Assembly: GCA_019614645.1 (NCBI GenBank)
Contig: JABWDB010000110.1
Coordinates: forward strand, 55,437 to 119,436
Length of the DNA stretch: 64,000 nucleotides
DNA from: Stratiolaelaps scimitus
Taxonomy: Eukaryota; Arthropoda; Arachnida; Mesostigmata; Laelapidae
Reading direction: 5' to 3'
Made by a program: the position numbers and the translations under genes. Below the pieces are notes generated by a model, which saw only the letters and a program-made list of their open reading frames with translations, had not been told where the DNA came from and made no database searches. Shown piece after piece: positions 1 through 10,205 of this stretch (its first letter is position 1; each line of letters begins with the position of its first letter).

Positions 1-560
1 CGGCACCCCTTTGTGGAGACGTAAGCGCCAACTACGCCGCCACCTACAACTTCTCCGAAACATTCACTGCTCACTTCAACATTATCCTTTGTGCCGTTGC
101 GATTGTCAAAAGTACATAACAGATCTTCGACGATATTCTACAGTTATTACTATTATATTATATTATTATTATTCAGTTAGCGCTAACGGAAACCCAAATA
201 CGCGCGGGGTTGAATAACAGGAAATATCTCTCTTGATCTGTTTTCATTCGGAAATCGAAACTAATTCAATATACGAAAACGAGGTGATGGGAATACGCGG
301 TCTCTGAAACGACCCACAGATAATTATAGTATTATAAGTTATAATTAGTAAGGCTAACTAATACTTTAAGATCTAAGTGCTTAGTCTCTTTTGTTTTCAG
401 AAATTTAAAGAGTTTCATAAAGGTGAATAGACAGAAATATTTGTATAATATCGTTTTTCTAATAGGAGACTTTTTAGCAGTATGACGAACAAATGAGTCG
501 TACCGACCAGGTGATCGCAAGGTGATCTACCTGAGGTAGATCACCTTGCTTGCGCGCTGC
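1..560 (+). repeat. Rep-1 dispersed repeat, copy 1 with linker
   Basis: This is an AT-rich dispersed repeat found more than a dozen times in the window in both orientations. The copy holds the linker (1-80), the block that elsewhere reads as a degenerate peptide around VLKAHHLTVIQ (about 150-210), the ACGAGGTGATGGG block (about 280) and the TTTGTATAATATCGTTT block (about 440). It ends in a hairpin. I see no intact reading frame, and the short open frames do not match between copies. I infer a decayed mobile element; its class is unknown. Confidence 0.75.
517..549. repeat. 15-bp perfect hairpin at Rep-1 end
   Basis: The arms at 517-531 and 535-549 are perfectly complementary, with a 3-nt loop. 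The same position carries a related hairpin in other Rep-1 copies (22462-22491, 25876-25900, 59787-59812) with partly compensating base changes. Confidence 0.9.
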
Positions 561-900
561 GACTACGGTGGCCTTTCAATACTAAAGATCCTGATCGGAC
601 GAATCGTTAATCCGTCTTCATTTACTCCTGGAAGAAGCTGGGTTGTGCGACGTTATCACTAAATACAAACACCAAGTGACTGCTATCGGGCGTGACACGA
701 TGCCACAATTGAGCGGTGCTGAGCTCTAAACCGAATTAACGACAGGCCTGGACGGCGACACAGCGAAACACTCTGCTCCGATGCACCACCGCCACGGTAC
801 CCAGGAACTACCGTACAAACTGCCAACCAGCGTGGGTCTAATAGAGGAATACTTGGGGAGGGAAATCCGAACCCAAGAACCCAATTCCTTGCGACGCACT
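560..900 (+). repeat. Rep-2 module
   Basis: This GC-richer module starts near a GGTTGTGCGACGTTA motif and ends after the CCAGGAACTACCG region. Related copies lie at about 5490-5720, 17400-17700, 22580-22870 and 42080-42440 on the plus strand, and 24530-24790 and 59430-59700 on the minus strand. It normally follows Rep-1. The stop-interrupted frames show no known domain. Confidence 0.7.
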
Positions 901-1500
901 CGCTTCTGCGGACTGTGCTGCCATCTGCCGAGGACACCATGCTAGTCGACGGGTGTCGTGGGCGACAGCCGTCGAGCAAGCGAAATATTTACAGCGATTC
1001 GTTTACACTGACTCTTTACTCAATATGGGCGTGGGGCCTAATAAAACAAACTCGACCGGTAGACCTTATTTACGGTGACCCTTTCCTCAATACTCTTTAC
1101 TCAATATCGGCGTGGGGTCCGACCGAGAGACCTCGCCTAGTTGGGGATGTTCACATGTTCACTTACATTTTCGAGGAGCAATACCTCTCTTCTGCGACGG
1201 ATTCCACGTGTGGCATTAGAAATAACAAATTCCACCAAACTAGAATTTGTTATTTCTCTGTCATTTATTTTGCCCGCAGCTGTCTTTGCACTAGCCTCTT
1301 GCTACTACAACTAGGCCCACTAGCGTCTAGCGTAGACAGTGACAGACAGGCCCACTAGCGTAGATCCCTCGATCAGCAGCCAGAGATATTCGGCCACCGT
1401 AAGCGGCCCTCACGGCCACACGATCTTGCTACCCAAACGATATCTCAGTTTGTGTACCATTGCACCGCTCATCTCTCATCTTATCTTTAGTATCTCATCT
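900..1500. other. Unassigned repeat-like stretch with local duplication
   Basis: No gene is recognised. A motif of about 30 bp containing ACTCTTTACTCAATAT occurs twice (about 1012-1045 and 1091-1125), next to a GGCGTGGGG core also seen near 5740. The 147-codon open frame at 915-1358 spans these duplications and a hairpin and has no recognisable domain, so I do not call it a gene. Confidence 0.5.
1218..1257. repeat. Perfect 15-bp inverted repeat
   Basis: The arms 1218-1232 and 1243-1257 are perfectly complementary around a 10-nt loop. Related sequences near 8985 and 29310 carry only the forward arm followed by the TTTGGTG motif. Here that motif appears reverse-complemented inside the loop, which fits a local template-switch event. 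Confidence 0.9.
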
Positions 1501-2245
1501 TATATTTAGTATCGGGCACCCATAAAACAATGAAACTAGTTTTCGATTTTATTTATATGAAACGATAGTCGAATAATTGAAGGAGTACACATATATACAA
1601 GTAACAACGAATTACGAAATAAATACGAATATCTTCGCTAGTTCCACCCTCCCAGGGTGCTAGTGTCCCCATCTTCCCCAACACGAGTGTTCCTGCTTTC
1701 ACCAGGAGAGGTCAGAGCCTAACGTTTATTAACTCATCGGGTCTACATTCTACAGCTGAGTAAAATGCATTTAACATCATGCCGTTGATCCACCGTGGGG
1801 TAGACATCATGCCGTTCATCCACCGTGGGGTAGAGGCACGCTATAACTGAAGTCAAAGGCACCGTCCCTATAGCAATATCGGACTGCTGATGTAAGCAAC
1901 GAATTGCGAAGCTGCCTAATAAATAGAACAACTACGCCATGTTAACTCCAGTTAACTATAACATAAGATTATAATTCAATGTTAAAAGCTTCCGCAGTAG
2001 AGAGCTGTTTATCGGAATTAGTAAACGCCGGTTGATTCAGCTCGCACTTCACCGCTTTACTCAAGCCAAACTCATTAAGGGAAATGATAGGATACCCGGG
2101 TAGCGCTTAACGACGGCCTTAACAATCAACAACGTCGACATCGTCTTGTAGCTGTTAACTTGAACAACCAGACATATGAGTGAAACACTCACGATAAATA
2201 GATCGGATACATACTTCGTTTTTAGAGAGCTCAAATGTAATGTTG
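1500..2245 (+). repeat. Rep-6 module, copy 1
   Basis: This stretch is homologous to about 9000-9660 (block A), 29330-29920 (block B) and 46510-46930. Shared landmarks are the GTCTACATTCTACAGCTGA motif, a CCGTTGATCCACCG motif and the GTTAACTCCTTAC region. It carries no convincing coding sequence. It is interrupted at its right side by a Rep-5 retroposon. Confidence 0.75.
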
Positions 2246-2418
2246 GAGAATCTTTGGAGTTCTTTATCATCTTTCTTTATCTGAAGATTCTTGTCAGGTA
2301 CGAGTAAGGAAGAGAATAAGCAAAGGTGGCCCCGACAGGTCCTCATAGTAATACCTAAAGGTTAAGAGCTGAGGCCTGTCAGATAGGGGAGCAGCGGAGG
2401 GTCAGCTCAAAAAAAAAA
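2246..2418 (+). mobile_element. Rep-5 poly(A) retroposon, longest copy
   Basis: This is the longest copy of a short retroposon that ends in an A-tract (2409-2418). The core around AGGTCCTCATAGTAATACC and the 3-prime end GGGTCAGCTC plus A-tract recur at six loci with different 5-prime ends, as expected of 5-prime-truncated, target-primed insertions. The paralogous empty site near 9645-9660 reads straight from the left flank (AATGT) into the right flank (TTTGATATT), which puts the 5-prime boundary near 2246. It has no open frame of note. Confidence 0.7.
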
Positions 2419-2700
2419 TGTTTGATATTTAGTGATGTAGATACGCTAACCAATTCGGAGAAAGTACCAAGGCCCGTTTAAATATGTTTTATAAAGGTTT
2501 AGTTATGGTCGCAATGTTTGTTTCAAAAAGGCATATCCCACAGGCCAGCTCATTCATGTATCAGGCGACGAAAGTGATCGATGAACGTCAGTCTTCTTTG
2601 CAGCCCGCAAGCCTCGATAGTTTCGTTGGTGGTAACTGCACTGCGTCTATAGCCTCGTTTCCTTGCAGCCCAGTCACCAATCCGAACCTATTGTGAACCT
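2419..2700 (+). repeat. Rep-6 module continuation
   Basis: This is homologous to about 29920-30180 in block B, including a stretch that reads TALRL or CTAS in different frames after GTCGGTGGTAACTGC. Block A lacks it because of a deletion of about 0.7 kb at 9706. The 70-codon frame at 2484-2696 is not preserved in the block B paralogue. Confidence 0.6.
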
Positions 2701-4375
2701 TTATCCAGAGGCGATAAGCTAATATCACATAATATTTACCTTAAGGTAGGGACAATAATTATACCATGGTGAGTTCCAAGGGGGTGTGTGTTACGAGAAC
2801 TCATTTTCGATGTGATGACTAATACCCTGAGAGGCCGTGCCACACCTACTGCCGTCACTGACTATATTGGTACCTGCAATGGCAACACTAATGATTTTAA
2901 GGGGGGGTGTTTGCATGCTCATGCATGACAACACCCTGTCTCACTCTCTCAAAACCAGACTTCCTCTCAAGACGTCTGTCCACTTCCCGTCTGTAAACGA
3001 CTGCTGTGGTCAATAGGGTATCTGCAGAAAGCCCCTATGTATGTAAACACGCAGTATTTATGACGCATACAGGGTGACTACGGTGCCTTCCTTTCTGCAC
3101 AGGGGTAGCCGTGCCGCAGACTACAATCGTTGCCACTACTACTGCTACTTAATAAATCGTATTGGGGAGATACTGCCCCTGAAAGTAAATATGGCCGCAC
3201 TCAAATTTGAACCTCAGGCTCCACAAAACTCCCTTTTTAGTACTGCCTACCTTATCCACCACGCCATGCCCGCGGACTAACACCTATGATATCTACCACG
3301 TTTATGTATTCGTCTTCATCAGGATCTTCACGTCTATAATAGCACTATCACCGACGTCAGCACAGCGTCTCTTTCCCAATATCTAATAAGGCCCTCGCTG
3401 ATATCTAATCAACATACTCAATAGTTACTCCAACATTATCATTTGTGCCCACTACAATTGTCAGATTGGGTGCCTAATTGCGATCAACTTCAATGGCAAA
3501 AGCACACAACATTATATTATATTGACATACAACGTTATTCAGATGCAATGCGTATAACATCATTTTAAACTCTTCAGCAATATTCTTCGAATTTGTTGTT
3601 CTGGAGGCGCATCACCTGACGGTTATTCAGTCAGCGGTAATGGAAACCCAACTACGAGCGAGGGTCTTCGTTACCGAATATCTCTTTTGATCTGTTCTCG
3701 CCCAGAAATCAAAATGTATTCAATATTCAAAAACGATGTGATCGGGATACGGGCTGTCTGAAACGGCCCACAGATAATTGTAGTATTATATTATAAGTTA
3801 TAGTCAAAAGGGCTAGAAATATTATCTAGGAAATATATATGCATTTAGTACCCTTTGTTTTCAGAAAAAATAAATTCTAGATCAATAATAATTGCGCCAT
3901 ATTGTCCGATTTGAAATTATAACGTTTTTATTGGTGACCTGTATCACTCACAAAAGCGCGAAAGAACTAAATTTTCCACAGCAGGATTAAGAATGTTCAC
4001 CACATTGTCTTAACCGTTCTAGCAATTCACCGGTTGAACATTGTTGTGGACGGACAGAAATATTTGTGTTATATCGTTTTTGGATTTGTATATAAAGGAG
4101 ACTCGTAGTAGCAGCATCAGTCCTGTTTTCCCAGTCACCACTGGGAAAGCAACAAGGTGGCATCCACGCATCAATCTAGAGGTAAGCAACGAGCCACAGA
4201 GCTTAAGTGCTCAGAGCTTTCCTCAACTGATTGCAGTGTCAGCAAGAACAACATCGCCCATCCATCTGCGGATCGCAGTTCGTGCAACTGCGAACACGCA
4301 GATGGCTTGGAGCCACCGAATGGCTGTAAATTAGTGCACCGTATTGCAACTAATCTGTAAAGAGATTATCCCTAA
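2700..4375 (+). repeat. Rep-1 with its upstream part, split by an insertion
   Basis: The upstream part (2700-2895) and the main Rep-1 body (3291-4375) belong together. They are separated by the inserted element at 2896-3278. The body shows all landmark blocks in order and ends with a TATATAAAGGAGACTC box near 4090 and the conserved small hairpin around TTTCCCAGT/ACTGGGAAA (about 4128-4145). Downstream of this, 4245-4375 is repeated in inverted orientation at about 6480-6610. No intact frame is seen. Confidence 0.75.
2896..3278. mobile_element. Inserted element E with 12-bp target duplication
   Basis: The Rep-1 sequence is broken between AACACTAATGAT (2884-2895) and AACACCTATGAT (3279-3290). 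The uninterrupted form in other copies is AACACCAATGAT, so these look like an aged 12-bp target duplication. The right half of the insert (about 3090-3278) is repeated at 60541-60850, where it is split by a Rep-5 insertion. There is no poly(A) tail and no clear terminal inverted repeat, so the class is unknown. Confidence 0.65.
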
Positions 4376-4975
4376 CAGATAAGTAAATTGGGTGCGGTCC
4401 TGGACACGCTGGACGTTACCGAATGTCTGTAGGATGAAGAGTAAAGTGCGCTGTGGTGCCTTTTGGTGATGGCAGAGTATGCCTGATGACGCTCATCGCT
4501 ATTCATGAGGTCGCGACTGCTATCGTCCAATGGCTGCTTGACAAGGACCGTAAAGCTCTGTCAAGAAAGGTTCTAGCTCTCAAGGCACCGAAAGACCAAA
4601 ACCAAGAACGAGTAATTTGCCGCGTGGCTGGTCACTGTGCTTGCACTGCGGGTGTGTGCCACGGAGCGTGCGTGGGTGATCTGCGCGTTCCGCCAGTCGC
4701 ACTGGAAATATCACTGAGCTGAGCTTAAGCACCAACACCCATGGTCAAGCGAAGTCGAGTGCTTAGTTTCATGCTCGTGACTGTATACTGCCAAGCGCGA
4801 GGTCCATGAAGCTTCTCTTCTCACTGGCCTCCAATGCCTGGCGTGTGATCAAAATAGACATGTCCGGGTTTCGGTTACCGCTGTGTGAATAACCGTCAGA
4901 TGATGCACCCTGAAAACTGCACCCTGTATTGAATCTGAATAATATTATATGTCAATATGATATATGTTGCGTGCT
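4376..4975. other. Mosaic repeat segment without gene
   Basis: Parts recur elsewhere. A block with GGTGCCTTTTGGTGA (about 4455) recurs near 13360 and 51930. A block that reads GLMTLIALLHEV-like in other copies (about 4478-4550) recurs near 27060 and 47930. A block near 4640-4720 resembles 9830 and 30840. The 89-codon frame at 4453-4722 crosses several of these, so I consider it accidental. Confidence 0.5.
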
Positions 4976-5170
4976 ATTGTCATTGAAGTTGATCGTAGAT
5001 TAACTGCCCAATCTGACGGTGATAATGGGCACAAAGGATGGTAAACGTGTGGTGACTGTGGCACGGGGTGCCTGCGTCTGTCTCAAATCTCGACACAAAT
5101 AGTATCAGAATTTTTTCATGCGTAAACCGCGAGCCAAAGGCCGTGGTTATTGGAGATTGATGCAAAGCTG
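4976..5170 (-). repeat. Rep-1 fragment (minus) joined to a Rep-6-side fragment
   Basis: 4960-5045 is a minus-strand Rep-1 piece with the CATTGAAGTTGATCG landmark. 5065-5170 matches about 30925-31020 in block B (CGTCTGTCTC landmark). The join of the two is not found elsewhere in the window. Confidence 0.6.
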
Positions 5171-5189
5171 GCAGCGTGGCAGCGTGGAA

Positions 5190-5475
5190 TTAATCAGTAG
5201 TTTTTATCCGTTTTCACTCAGAAATCAGATTACTTCGAACTTTATTCAATATACAAAAAACAAAGTGATGGGATAAGCGTTTTCTGAAACTGCCCACTGA
5301 TAATAGTAGCATTGGAAGTTATAATTAATAGGGCCAATTAAGTGTTTAGTCCCTTTTGTTTTCAGAAAGTGAATACACAGAAATATTTGTATAATATCGT
5401 TTCTGTAATTAGATAAATAGGCGACGCTTAGGTGACGCTTAGGTGACGCTTAACTACAAATTCATAACTGGCCTG
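5190..5475 (+). repeat. Rep-1 fragment
   Basis: This plus-strand Rep-1 piece runs from the TTATTCAATATAC block to the ATATCGTTTCTGTAATTA block. It ends in a short local triplication of the GGTGACGCTTA motif (about 5424-5455). No coding sequence is seen. Confidence 0.7.
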
Positions 5476-5485
5476 CTCAGACCAA

Positions 5486-5960
5486 TCATAAAACCTGTGT
5501 TATGCCGCGAGTAGTGCCCACTGAGTTTGCCCCGTGACACGATGCCATACCTGCGCGATGCTGAGCACCAAATAGACGTAACGGCAGGCCTAGGCTAATA
5601 ACACTAGTCTGATGCACGACACCACCACGATTGCCGGAACTATCGTAGGAACCAGGAACTGTGCGTACCGTGCGTGAGTCTGAGGACAAGAAATCCCGAG
5701 GGTGGCGGAAGTGGAGGAATATTGGGTACTTTACAATCAGCGTGGGGTATAATAAAATCCGTTCATACCATAAATGTAATTTGTTCCGAAGTGTACCCCC
5801 CCCCAGTTCTAGATGATTTGAGACCAGCATCGAACCCGTGCACTTGCGTAGCTCTCACACGAATGCACCACCCTCAATGGGTCAAGGACTTCATCCATTC
5901 AAACTGTGATTACGGAATTGAGTTCTCACGGTGACTTGATCACGGTGCGAGTACAATCAC
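5486..5960 (+). repeat. Rep-2 module and flank
   Basis: 5490-5720 matches Rep-2 (GACACGATGCCATA landmark, then the region equivalent to CCGGAACTACC). The flank to 5960 contains the CAGCGTGGGGT motif also seen near 1035 and 830. Frames on either strand here (up to 114 codons) are not conserved between Rep-2 copies. Confidence 0.6.
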
Positions 5961-6470
5961 GGTGCGAGCACATGTGCGAGGCGAGTACATACACAGCTTC
6001 GATCGCCGAAAAATATCGACACGAAGTCATAATGCACCAATGATTCGTATAGTATGAGCTACACGGGATGCACCGAACACAAGCGCACCTGGTCCAGTTC
6101 GTTTTTTTGGGAAAAGTATTGGAAAAACTTTTGGAAGAGCTCGGCGCGGAGCGGTTTTTTTTTGGAAGAGCTCGACAGGGTCTTGTTAATAATGGTTGAT
6201 GCTTGCCCTTGGTGTGCAACGACCGTTGTTTTAACACCAAGCAGCGACCGTTGTTCGTTGTTGAATCTGGTTATACGCAGCGTCCATAAAACCTGGTGCC
6301 TTAACCAGCGGGCTACCCAATGGGTGTCCTTGTCAATATTGGTTGATAGCAGCCGCGACCTCATGCAGCAGCGCGATCAGGGTCATCAGGCAAACTCTGG
6401 CATCACGAAAACAGGACTCCACCCATTCCATATCCGTTTGAATAATCTCCCGTTAGGAATAATCTCTTCA
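5960..6470. other. Low-information stretch, no gene seen
   Basis: The stretch includes a short direct repeat of TTTTTTTGGAAGAGCTCG (about 6120-6175) and two ACGACCGTTGTT-like blocks (6219, 6245). 6330-6410 matches the minus strand of the GCAGCAACGACCTC module near 27040. The 155-codon frame at 6054-6521 has no recognisable domain and ends in a tandem duplication. Confidence 0.45.
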
Positions 6471-6556
6471 CAGGTTAGTTGCAATACGGTGCACCAATTT
6501 ACAGCCAGTCAGACAGGTTAGTTGCAATACGGTGCACCAATTTACAGCCAGTCAGT
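6471..6556. repeat. 43-bp direct duplication
   Basis: Two adjacent, nearly identical 43-bp units start at 6471 and 6514 (CAGGTTAGTTGCAATACGG). The unit belongs to a segment that appears inverted at about 4330-4375. Confidence 0.85.
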
Positions 6557-7289
6557 GGCTCCAAGCCACCTGCGTGTTCGTGGCTGCATGAACTGCGATC
6601 CGCGAATGCATGGGGGATGTTGCTGCCAGGGCAAGCACGCTCCGCTCTTGTGGCTCGTTGCTTACCTCTGGGGGGATGCCACCTCTGGGGGGGATGCTAC
6701 TCCCCCCCCTACAAGAGAAAAGAGAGAAAAGAGAAAAAATCTGCGCTGAAAGAGGGCATAATAGCCAGATCTAACGGGCAATGGGAAACACAGGAAACAC
6801 TACTAATCCTTCTCGGCATTATCGCCACCGCGCATCAACAGTAATTTATTCATAACGTAATTTGGTGGAGCCCACAGCGCCAGAGCTGCGGAAGCAATAT
6901 TCCTTGCATGTATTATATAGTAAGTGCTTGAACATCCACGGCACTGCTTTCTTCAACACACAAAAACGATGTGAGAGCACAGAGGTCTTCTACCAGGAGG
7001 TATTAAAGTGAATCCCACGGAGAGACAACAGGAGGTCAAGCGAATCCCACCACCCAACCACAGCAGCTAAGCGTCCAAGCTGTGTGGGCTCGTCCGCTGC
7101 AGTCCGTAAGCCGCTAAAGGATCTACAGGATCCGATCTCGTTCCTCGCGATCTGCGTCCTGCCGAGCGAGGTCCATGCTTCCCCGCTGGATAGGCACACA
7201 GTTTTGAAAAGCTCTGATGATGTTGGTTGTGGCCCACTGCTCACCTCCAAACTGATGCGGAAACGTGACCCATTGCGCCCAATGGATCA
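6557..7289. other. Repeat mosaic, purine-rich patch, no gene
   Basis: 6557-6610 is the inverted counterpart of 4245-4300. 6715-6745 is an AG-rich tract. 6750-6840 resembles the minus-strand module near 26885. 7030-7250 contains Rep-4-like sequence. The 117- and 86-codon frames overlap on opposite strands and neither has a known motif. Confidence 0.45.
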
Positions 7290-7570
7290 CCTCGTTGTTT
7301 TCCCAGTAGCGACTGGGAAAACATGCTTCACCCTGCCACTACGAGTCTCCTTTATATATAATTACAGAAACGATAGTGTCCAAATATTTCTACACGTTTA
7401 CAACAATATTCAACAGGTGAATTGCTCGAACGGGTAAGCTAGAGCGGTAAACATTGTGATGCCGTTGTGGAAAGTTTATTTCTATCGCGTTTTTATGAAT
7501 GACAGAGCCAAACAATAGAAACATTATAATTTCAAATGAGACAATATGGCGCTGAGGCATCGTTAATTAC
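7290..7570 (-). repeat. Rep-1 fragment
   Basis: This is a minus-strand Rep-1 piece. It carries the TTTTCCCAGT/ACTGGGAAAA hairpin (about 7300-7325), the GAGTCTCCTTTATATATAA box, the ATATTCAACAGGTGAATT block and the ACAATATGGCGCTGAGGC block at its end. Confidence 0.75.
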
Positions 7571-7587
7571 TAATTTCGCTCGGCGCT

Positions 7588-7820
7588 CCAGAAGGAAAGA
7601 ACCTGCGCGCTTGTCCCCGGTAGCGCGGATCAGCCTATGGTAGACCCCTTCGAGGAAGTTTCCAGCGAGAGGGCCGTGCCCACACAAGGTCTCGAAAGCA
7701 AGGGGGGAAAAAAGGTGGGTTGCTTGGAGTGCGGCGTACTTCCTAAGCTTGGCCCGCTCCGCACGCGCTGCCGCGTAACCGGGGGTGGTTGCACAGTGGT
7801 TGACATAAGAAGGTGCTAGA
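7588..7820 (-). pseudogene. 3-prime fragment of endonuclease-type non-LTR element
   Basis: Read on the minus strand, this is the carboxy-terminal tail of the polymerase family described at 49070-49990. The peptide GVYHRLIRATGDKRAG is in place at the end, preceded by the VRRTPSNPP segment. The reading frame is interrupted. It is 5-prime truncated and lies inside a Rep-1 environment. Parallel copies lie at 18433-18885, 23662-24080, 33246-33423 and 48685-48940. Confidence 0.75.
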
Positions 7821-7848
7821 GTGTGAAATGTGAGTGTTTTACTAATTG

Positions 7849-7934
7849 TTTTTTGAACTGACCTTCAGCTGTTCCCAATCTGACAGGCCTCAGCTCTTAA
7901 CTTATAGGTATAAGTATGAGAACCTGTCTGGGCC
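7849..7934 (-). mobile_element. Rep-5 poly(A) retroposon, 5-prime truncated
   Basis: The T-tract at 7849-7854 marks the 3-prime poly(A) end on the minus strand. The conserved core follows up to about the GACCTGT block. The 5-prime part present at 2246-2340 is missing. Confidence 0.75.
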
Positions 7935-7939
7935 GAATT

Positions 7940-8090
7940 CAAAATTTCGATTTTTGAGTGAAAACAGATCAAAACATATCTTGCCTGTCATTCAAGCGCC
8001 GCGCGTATTTGGATTTTCCTGACCGCTGACTGAATAACCGTCAGGTGGTGCGCCTTCAAAACAACATATCCAACGATATCTTCTCTAGTA
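7940..8090 (-). repeat. Rep-1 fragment
   Basis: This is the minus-strand copy of the block holding the CACTCAAAAATCG region, the CGCGCGTATTTGGATTTTC block and the CGTCAGGTG(G/A)TG block. It ends just before block A begins. Confidence 0.7.
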
Positions 8091-8149
8091 ACGCACGGCA
8101 TCTCGGCAATAGTTCGTTGAGCTTTAGCAGTTCCAGCTTGACGACCATG

Positions 8150-9705
8150 GTCCTCCCTCTGCTCAATGATGAAGCTTGATACATATTCGTCTCATTCGCT
8201 TTTCACATAAATATCGACAGATACAACTCGAGAAACCCACACGTGATCACATTCATAAATGCACACACTCAGACAGAGATGTGTAGCGGCATAGATGGAG
8301 GAGGACGAACAGAAGATGAACGATATTGAGGCATAGGGAGTTTACATTCACCTCGCCACAATCGCCGGATCGCCTGCTCACTCGCTGCCACAAGATAACA
8401 CTGATCGCCCCCCCATATATATATTTGTTTCTCGCTACCTTTGACGTCTCACGTGTCCACTCTTTAATTTTCGAGGACCGAATACTTCGTCACTTTGTCG
8501 TGGCGTTCGTCTTTAGTTTGGCATCGGGTGATCCGTCATCGCTCAAAACGCCAATATACAGAGGGGGACAGCCCTGCCACGTTTGTGAAGACGGCAACGG
8601 GAACACGGGCGAGAGATAGAGAAGAGACACCGCCGCAAATAGCCTCGAGTGTCATCTAACCTGATGATATAGTGTAACTATGTAGCGTGTAACTATGTAG
8701 CGTGACACAACAACTCTGCTATCGTGAAGGTGGCGTATTCGGCATAAGTTGATTCGAAAGCTTGACAGAGTTATGAAGGTTCGGTGTCCTACGCTAACTC
8801 TGTCGTTCTTGTCACTGGTCAAGAAGGAACTGAAAAGGTTGAGTTAATCGTCAGCTCGCATTTCCGCGGTACAAATTTTATACGAATTGCGTGACTGTAG
8901 CTAAAGAGCCCTATTGTATATTAGGGTGCGAATATACAGTAGGGCAGATTTCAGGGACGGCCTCCGCGTGACATTTGAATAAACAAATTCTAATTTGGTG
9001 TTTTTTTTATATTTAGTATTGGGCACAGATGAAACTAGATATCACGAACGAGTATTTCTGCTCTCACCAGGAGAGTCTAGAGCCCAACGCTCAATGAGTC
9101 ATCGGGTCTACATTCTACAGCTGAATAAAATACATTTAACATCAGGCCGTTGATTCACCGAAGTCCCCCTATAGCGATATCGGGCTGCTGATGTAAGCAA
9201 TATATTTTGCTAAGCTAACAAAAAGAACAACTCCATGTTAACTCCTTACAACATAAGGTTATTGTTAACTCCTTACAACATAAGGTTATTGTTAACTCCT
9301 TACAACATAAGGTTATTGTTAACTCCTTACAACATAAGGTTATAACTCAATGTTAATAGCTTCCACCAGTAGAGAGGTGTTTATCGGAGTTATTAAACGT
9401 TCAGCTCACACTTAACCGCGTTACTCAAGTCAAACTCATTATGGTAAATTATGGGCTACCCGGGTAGCGTTTAGCGATGGCTTTAACAATCAACAACAGC
9501 ATTGTAGAGCTGTTAATTTGAACAACGGAATCGAGGAGTGAAGCACTCACAATAAATAGATCGGATACATTTTCTAAAGTATTTTGAACCGTTTTCTATC
9601 GTGATAACCGTCGAAACCATCGATCATACTTCATTTCTAGTGAGCTCAAATGTAATGTTTGATATTCAGTGATACAGATGCGCTAACCAAATTGGGGGAA
9701 AGTAT
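8150..9705 (+). repeat. Rep-6 module, block A copy
   Basis: This is homologous to 28405-29970 and partly to 45530-46930 and 1500-2480. The landmarks in order are GATACAACTCGAGAAACCC, GGAGGAGGACGAA, CGTGGCGTTCGTC, GGTTCGGTGTCCTACGC and GTCATCGGGTCTACATTC. The 97-codon frame at 8326-8619 has a longer counterpart in B (28612-29007) but contains no recognisable domain. It could be an old untranslated or internal part of a large element. Confidence 0.7.
9237..9344. repeat. 27-bp tandem repeat, 4 units
   Basis: Four 27-bp units start at 9237, 9264, 9291 and 9318 (GTTAACTCCTTACAACATAA). The paralogous position in block B has one unit, so the array expanded after the duplication, or contracted in B. 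Confidence 0.95.
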
Positions 9706-10205
9706 TTTTATCAATCGAAGCGTTGTAATTAGTAAAGTAGTGGCCATACTGCGATCCAATGGGACTCATCTTTGTATTGGACGTTTACCTCTTGCGAGTT
9801 CTTGCGGCCGGTCATGCATTCGCTTACGATGCGGGTGTGTGCCACGGTGCGTGCGCGGGTGAGTAACTTGTATATATTCCATACAGAAAAAACACAAAAA
9901 GCAGGAGACCACAGTCCTACCATAAACACCTCCGCACTGAAGTAATGCCGAAAGGGGGTACCAGTACGGGTGGTAAATAAACCCCCTCGCCGCCAGCGAA
10001 GCGGCAGGGAAAGAAGGAAGTGGTCCCCATCTGGGTCGCTGGCTGCGGCGATGCGATGCCATCTCACAGACGTGAGGATACGCGCCTGCGTCTGTCTCGA
10101 ATCTTGACAAAAAGTATCAGAACTTTTTAATGCGCAAACCGTAATGCCGAGCGAAGATGGAAATGCGAAGCACGAACTTGAAACAAGTGGTGGTCGAGTT
10201 GGACT

